From Blastobasis lacticolella (taxonomy: Eukaryota; Arthropoda; Insecta; Lepidoptera; Blastobasidae): 64,000 nt of DNA. The position numbers and the translations under genes are program-made. The notes below the pieces were generated by a model. It did no database searches, was not told where the DNA came from, and saw nothing but the letters and a program-made list of their open reading frames with translations. The stretch is taken from the NCBI GenBank assembly GCA_905147135.1, contig LR990044.1:13086122-13150121 (forward strand). Direction: 5' to 3'. How positions within the stretch are numbered: the stretch's first letter is position 1; each line of letters begins with the position of its first letter. Shown piece after piece: positions 58,516 through 64,000 of this stretch.

Positions 58516-61500
58516 CTACCGGTCACCACACGGCTACAAGGGATGCTAATGAGTAACTTAAATCCAAGCCATTCGCGTGTTAAGGCGGTACGATTATCAT
58601 ACAATTTTTATGTAACGTTTTTGTGCAATTGCCTATTAGAAAATATGTTCAATTGTGCGCGAAATAGATTTCCACATGTTAATAATGTAAAACAAAGCAA
58701 TGAAAAAGAAAAATAATTAAATCACAAAACAACGCCATCAAGCGGCGATTTGTGCTTTTTTCAATTTAACTGCTTTTGAGAAGAAAACCACTTTGCGCAC
58801 CATTGAATACATTTACTAAGAGTAGAAATCATAATACAATCACTAAACACTCGAACAAATGAAAGAATATCGAGAGAAATTTAGTATGGGCGTTGAATCA
58901 CCTTAATAGTAAGAATAACATATGTATGAAAGAAAGTTCCACACCGCGTCTGTCTGCCTGTTCGCGATAAACTCAAAAACTACTGAACGGATTTTCATGC
59001 GGTTTTCACCAATTGACAAAGTGGAATTACTTTGTCTATTGAGGAAGATTTAGGTGTATAATTTGTTAATGTTTTATGTTGGTAGTTTGTATGACAAGAA
59101 TCTCCTTAAAGGCCGGGGTGGACATCGGAATTTTTGTAAATTGGCCCTTGACTTTGGTATATTAAAACCTTGCGTGATAAATATAAAAATGTCATAATTT
59201 GTTGAATAAGCGAGCGTAGCGAGCTCGATAGTTTCACAAACTACCCCTTCAGAATACTTGCGCGAATAACATAAAATCAGTAAATGGACTATACGATGTA
59301 GACATTTTTGACATCTGGTTTATAATAAAATTAACTTCGCAAACAATTAATCAATGAGAGTGCGAGCTCTATTTCTGACATTTTGGCTATAAAGTTTTCA
59401 CGATTAACTTAAAAACAGTCAAATTCGAAAATCGTGTGGGCCAAAACGATTTTATTATGAGCCAGGTCCATCTGACCCGTTGAGCAATGAACAGTGTAAG
59501 GAGTTTCTTAAATCTTATGATCTCACCGATAGTGCTGAATATGTTGTACATGAGATCAAGATTTTTCTCATTTTTGCTATAGGTGCATTTTTACACAATT
59601 TCAATGAAGTAATGAGTGTTGTTGTTTTTTATTAAAAATGTTAATTATCTCTAAGCGAAAGGGGAACAAAAACGGATTGTATCACTTGACTTCATTTGCA
59701 TCTTTGGCGGAGGGGGCCCCGACCCTGGTCTGAAAATAACTAAAGATTTTTTTTTTTCGGGAAATAGGGTTTAACAGAAATTGAGGATAACAGTACGTAT
59801 TTTTGCTTACAAACGATTTGGGACCCCGTATCATTGATAGGGCTGATACGGCGGTTGTTGCGCCCCTGCCTAGGTTCTCCAACTGGGTGAAGCATGGGAT
59901 TCATTTAGTTAATTTTTGTTGATGAGAAATATTCGTGAAATCGTACGGATTTTAACATAACAGTCCTCTGAGAGTTTAAGCCTTCCCCACATTAGTGGAG
60001 GGTTCTGTCTTAAACTCCACTCTCTACTGTCTTTGTTTTATTTATGTTTCATTCATTACACTAAGGTATTTTATTTGTTTTATTTAATACAAAAATATGT
60101 GTGTGTAGTTACTGAAAAATCTCATAGCAGATAGGTACGATTACCTTTGCGACACTGAAACTTGACTGACAGGCATGACATGAGAAAGCAAACTTATAAA
60201 GACAAATATGCTACATTAATTAGAGTTTGCTACATTAATATGCCACAGTAATTTGAATTAGACTACTTTGCTATTAGTTAGGTGGTGGTGCACTTTCAAA
60301 AAACTATGAAGGAACCTATTAAATTAAAATTACAATATTTTTTTGTACAGAACCCTCAAACCAAAAAATACGAAACGGCTAATTTAGATCTCCTTAATAT
60401 CATTGCGCCTAGTACTATGAACTTGAGTGACCTTTTACAACTGATTTCCAGAGATGCGGTCTTTCGTTTTCAAAATGTCGATTATCGACATTGAAAAGGT
60501 AAAAGTTCGATAGTCATTTTCTCGCTTACTATTCCACGTACGAAAAAAATAATTGTACCTATCGTTTTAATACGTTTAGCACTACATCCAGTTCACGGCT
60601 TTATACATGTATTATGAAACACCCTGTATATCCGATAATAATTTGTCTAACGGCAATTATTTATAAAAATCTTCTAGTGCATAAATGTCATCCACATTGG
60701 TGAAGTTGAGTTGTTTCGCATAATCTTTTGCATTTTGCAAGTTTTGCAAGTTGGACTGACCAAACAGCAACATTCGCACCGCTGATTAAACCGCCAGTAG
60801 TCCTTGACAGTTGGAGTAAATCCACTGCAGATGAACCTGCACTGTATCCTGTGATTGTAACGTCATTAGGATTTCCGCCACGTGGTCTTTCATGCCAGCA
60901 TTCCCGGGGGCGTCTTCAGTTTCTAAGCAAAGGAATCCGTGAGCTCCGAGACGGTAATTAAAAGAAACAGCTACTATTGTTTTGCTTTTAATCAAGCTTC
61001 TTGGTTTCATCATTGTACCATATCCAATTTGATAACCTCCCCCATGCACGATAACGACGACAGGTAAATTAATCTCATCAGTATCTGGTACATAAATATT
61101 AGCAATTAAGCAATCTTCTTGTTGCTTGTCAGGTGATAACACTGCTGTAATAGGCGATGGTCCTTGAGGACAGATGATTCCCTTGTAAATCGCTTCGAAT
61201 GGTTCCGACCAATTTGGGCCTGGGGTTGGCGGCTTTAAAAATAAATTATGTTAATTAATTCGTGCAATATAAAAGAGAAAACGGACTACCAGCTTGGCCA
61301 AAATAATTTTATTTTGAATGAAGTTTGAAGAGAAGTAGCCTATGAGCCGCCCTCCATTTTGTGCATTTTACAAAAAAATACACACCCAGAAACCCTAAAT
61401 CTAAAGGTGATAGAGATAATAGATAATTTTCTATTCATTTCTCCCTGAATATTTAAAAATATATAGTGCGGTATAAATCGCTAGACGTGTTACTACTTCC

Positions 61501-61961
61501 ATTCTTAATATTTTAAACCCTTTTGAAACATTGCCCAGATTAATTATAGTGACCGATTAATTAACACCCAGAAAAATATTTCTCAATTTCCATCAAAGTA
61601 AAATTTCCTGATAAACTCTTGTCAAAATTATTTACCAACAATTAAATACGGAAAATTTTTAAAACGTTGAGCGTCAGATGCGTATTGAAACATAAACCAA
61701 AGCGTTTCTAATTAAGTGGAATATTTCATCGTTTTACCTTAAACTTATTGGGCCCAGTAGGCGCGGTGGCGTACGGTATGTTGTAGAAGGTAAAGATGCC
61801 ATCCTCGTCGTAGCCGCGCACGGGCCCCTGCGCGGTCTGCACTAGTCGCGACGCGCGCTCGGCCTGCGCGAGCGCCGGTGCCGCGAAAAGTGCGTACCAT
61901 ACCAGTGCTAACAACATTGCAACTAAATATTATACTAGCATCTCCCAATCTCTGTTTTGCT

Positions 61962-61969
61962 TATTTATA
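61962..61969 (-). promoter_or_regulatory. Candidate TATA box of EST-C
   Basis: TATAAATA on the minus strand, 45 bp upstream of the EST-C start codon; shared with EST-E. Confidence 0.5.
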
Positions 61970-62307
61970 AGTATTAAAGTAATCTTGCTTTATCAGAATG
62001 ACTACCTGATAATTGGTAATCACTATCCATGGACATTAATGCAAGATAAACATTTTATATATTTAGATATTAGTGGACCTCCATTATCCAAATATTGGAT
62101 ACAATTTTGGCAAGTCATATTCTTCATAACGATGCACCGTTGCACCAAAAAAAAATTTCAGTTAAATCAATTTAATATAAAATAGCTTATAAATCTTGAT
62201 TTTTTGCACTTACCTATTAATCATTAGCATGACGTGTGAGGTTTCAGCTTAATAATAATTATAATATTTATATAATTATAATAAGTATGCATTCAAAAGC
62301 ATATAAG

Positions 62308-62395
62308 TAGTTAATCAGTTATCTAGCACCCATAACACAAGCTTTGCTTACTTTGGGGCTAGATGGCGCTGTGTGAATTTGTCCACGATTATTTA
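62308..62395 (+). mobile_element. SINE family 2, 5'-truncated copy
   Basis: AATCAGTTATCTAGCACCCA, TTTGGGGCTAGATGGCGCTG and GAATTTGTCCACGATTATTT. Only the 3' third of the family is present. Confidence 0.65.
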
Positions 62396-62689
62396 TTTTA
62401 TTTATTTTTTATTTATAAACATCGTTTATCAGTGGGTACTTTAAAAAATATAAATTATGACCCACTAATACTATAAACGTGAAATTTTGTATGTTTGTTT
62501 GTTACACAATCACGCCAAAACAGCACAATGGATTAGGATGAAATTTGGCACACATAACTTATAACCTGGATAACATATTAACTCTAGCACTATTTATCCT
62601 GAAATTTAAAGTATTTAGCATGGTGATGTTTTTCTTGTCTTTTCTTGTCTCAAGACAAGTTATATCGGCGAGTTATATCGGCAAAGCAA

Positions 62690-63297
62690 ACGTAGACATT
62701 GCCTTAAACAATATATCTGCCAAAGCACTTATCGATACGGGCAGCTCGGTAAGTTTGATTAATTGTCGACTTGTTGAGAACTACAAATGAAACAAGACTA
62801 CTTGTACACAAAATGTGACTATGGCTGCAACACACATGGTTTCTCCTGTCGAACTGTCACACGGTTTCAAACTTTTCAGGCCGAATTCTTAGTACTGCGG
62901 GGACTATGCGCTGACGTCCATGACATGGCCCTGACATCTTGAAGAAACATAATGCGCTCGAAATTGATTGTTCATAGAGAACAAATTAAAACTTTGTTCA
63001 GCTGATGGTAACTCATGGAAATTTTGTACGATCCCATTCGAAGTGACCAATGGTGCGGCAGCGTTCCAACGAGCTATCAATACGATCTTGACTAAAGAGA
63101 AGACCGCAGGAATTTATGCATATCTTGATATTACAGTATGCGGACGCGATCAAGATGACCATAATAACAAGTGTAAACTGACTCTGAATTTAGAGAAAAG
63201 ACATTTTTCAAAACAGAAAATCAATATTTTAGGGTATAATATTCAAGATAGTGAAACAAATCTAATAACGAAAACGAAATATCAGTTGCGCACTTGA
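62690..63297 (+). pseudogene. Ty3/Gypsy-like pol relic (protease and reverse transcriptase)
   Basis: A retropepsin-like motif SAKALIDTGSSVSLINC (about 62716-62766) is followed downstream by WKFCTIPFEVTNGAAAFQRA, GIYAYLDITVCGRDQDDHNN and LNLEKRHFSKQKINILGYNI. The YLDD box has lost a residue (YLDI) and the protease and polymerase are in separate short frames. No LTRs are visible. It lies between EST-C and the orphan esterase exon. Confidence 0.75.
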
Positions 63298-63535
63298 TAC
63301 CAAATTAAAAATATCAATAACGCCCTACCTACCTACCTATACCTAGTCTAGTTATAGTACATATTGAAAAATGTGATTTGTATATATTTTACTTGGGGCA
63401 GATATTTTACCTATTTAGGTAATTTAGAGAAATGCTTTTATTGTGTATTGGTAATTTCATGTTTAAGTTGTAAATATCTCTTTTACTCCCTCAAAATCTG
63501 CTTTTATTGATTATGTACTTAGCTGAAGTCCTTAC

Positions 63536-63658
63536 CTTAAACTTATTGGGCCCAGTGGGCGCGGTGGCGTACAGTATGCTGTAGAAGGCGAAGACGCCCT
63601 CCTCGCCGTAGCCGCGCACGGGCCCCTGCGCGGTCTGCACCAGCCGCGAAGCGCGCTC
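63536..63658 (-). pseudogene. Orphan esterase exon 1, 5'-truncated
   Basis: The minus strand reads ERASRLVQTAQGPVRGYGEE and then GVFAFYSILYATAPTGPNKF, ending at AAG|GTAAGG, the same donor as in the other copies. The start codon and signal peptide are absent; homology stops abruptly at 63658. SIPYAT has become SILYAT. No matching exon 2 lies between here and EST-C, so it is a leftover of a further array member. Confidence 0.85.
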
Positions 63659-63784
63659 CCGTAATTACCTGATCCGCTAGTGTACCACTGTGCGAGAAGA
63701 CAATATTTACATGTATTTTTATCACAAATGCATAACATATCGTTGAGACATGCTTACTATCAAACACGGTATCAAAATAAGATT
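63659..63784. repeat. Short repeat shared with 47.10-47.20 kb
   Basis: GAAGACAATATTTACATG ... CATAACATATCGTTGAGACA and TGCTTACTATCAAACA resemble ACAATATTTACATTATATGT ... GTCATGCTTACTGTCAAACA at 47.12-47.18 kb. It may be part of the same element as the neighbouring repeat. Confidence 0.4.
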
Positions 63785-64000
63785 GACTTATCTTATTTCT
63801 TTTGGCCGTGTGGTGTCCGGCAGTGTAGAATAGCACCAACCCCTTACGCTCATTGGTGTCGTACAAGGCGACTAATGTTTTCGAGGCAAAAGATCAAGAG
63901 TCTCCGTAGTCTGGATAAATACAGCAGCATTTTCTATTGTTATATTTAAACTCTGCGATCTCCAAGCCGCCTGCCAAGCTTGGAGATTATGGCAATAACC
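63785..64000 (-). repeat. Dispersed repeat, copy 2 (inverted relative to 58.3 kb)
   Basis: Read on the minus strand, GGTTATTGCCATAATCTCCA, AGCTTGGCAGGCGGC, GTCGCCTTGTACGACACC and AGGGGTTGGTGCTATTCTAC match copy 1. It runs off the window edge and may have removed the 5' end of the orphan esterase exon. Confidence 0.75.

Larger units (their letters stand above)
55324..60627. mobile_element. 5.3-kb insertion with 34-bp inverted ends in EST-C exon 2
   Basis: 55322-55355 (AT then ACAGGGTGTTTCATAATACA...) is the exact reverse complement of 60596-60629. Esterase sequence stops at both ends, and the AT at each end may be the target duplication. Inside are a full SINE family 1 copy, a MITE-like block (57578-57945), an extremely GC-rich patch (57480-57600), a dispersed repeat (58258-58515) and small open frames near the ends (60282-60494 plus, MVVHFQKTMKEPIKLK). 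I see no transposase. It may be one large non-autonomous element or two small inverted copies trapping DNA. Confidence 0.65.
48482..61917 (-). pseudogene. EST-C: carboxylesterase pseudogene spread over 13.4 kb by two insertions
   Basis: Exon 1 (61738-61917) is intact: signal peptide MLLALVWYALFAAPALA, then QAERASRLVQTAQGPV. Exon 2 begins at 61232 (PPTPGPNWSEPF), keeps HGGGYQIGYG, loses 40 bp after GMKDHV (frameshift), keeps GYSAG in the shifted frame and then loses the NKVIPE codons. At 60.63 kb a 5.3-kb element intervenes; coding resumes at 55321 with KKDSNFVFSPCVERDIGEER and runs to GNDKVY. A LINE (50531-54893) intervenes; coding resumes at 50530 with LYEYSFVAEE, GADHGAQSYAIYE and LWLNFMTTG up to 50326. 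Exon 3 (48482-48684) has a one-base deletion before the FWDG region. HGGG, Glu (GFAEMEG) and His are still visible. Treating these fragments as one gene is inference from colinearity with EST-A plus the target duplications. Confidence 0.9.

Noticed and set aside
60282..60494. 70-codon frame MVVHFQKTMKEPIKLK as a host gene
   Set aside because: It lies just inside the inverted end of the 5.3-kb insertion and matches nothing I know; more likely element sequence or chance.

Overview
The window looks like a stretch of lepidopteran (moth or butterfly) nuclear DNA. It is AT-rich, with intron-containing genes that use GT/AG splice sites. It carries many tRNA-headed SINEs of the kind that end in ATGATGATG, RTE-type retroposon tails, a Daphne/L2-like LINE whose ORF1 has a baculovirus FP-like C-terminus, and a cluster of secreted carboxyl/choline esterase genes. 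The host genes belong to two families, esterases on the minus strand and rhodopsin-like GPCRs on the plus strand. Most of the rest is transposon debris.

Esterase array (minus strand). One architecture recurs: a short exon 1 (signal peptide plus ERASRLVQTAQGPVRGYG), a long exon 2 (oxyanion loop HGGGY, nucleophile elbow GYSAG, catalytic Glu and His) and a short exon 3 (C-terminal FWDG region). Working right to left: an orphan exon 1 (63.5 kb); EST-C, whose exon 2 is split by two large transposons so that the gene covers 48.5-61.9 kb; EST-B (24.7-29.0 kb), with frameshifts and a deletion; EST-A (18.4-21.6 kb), the only copy that reads through, predicted 561 aa with a full Ser205/Glu333/His451 triad; EST-E (5.3-13.9 kb), with a nonsense codon, frameshifts, a retroposon and a roughly 5 kb inverted-repeat-bounded insertion; and a 47-bp esterase relic at 16.65 kb. 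EST-A to EST-E are labels used only here. The many esterase fragments become a few genes once the transposons are taken out.

GPCR pair (plus strand, 30.3-39.6 kb). Two tandem three-exon receptors of the moody/Tre1 family sit between EST-B and EST-C. Both have the same intron positions and phases and an NRY motif in place of DRY. The first closely resembles Drosophila moody (glial blood-brain-barrier receptor); the second is a more diverged paralogue.

Mobile DNA. Notable items are a 4.36-kb LINE with a clear 7-bp target duplication inside EST-C; a 5.3-kb insertion with 34-bp inverted ends in the same exon; a 4.65-kb insertion with perfect 48-bp inverted ends in EST-E, with a 332-bp MITE (68-bp perfect arms) beside it; an irregular array of about eight copies of a 30-bp motif inside that insertion; DIRS-like, Gypsy-like, RTE-like and Jockey-like reverse transcriptase relics; and at least ten copies of one SINE family. 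The least explained structure is the EST-E insertion with its motif array and GC-rich islands. I found no complete novel multi-gene system.
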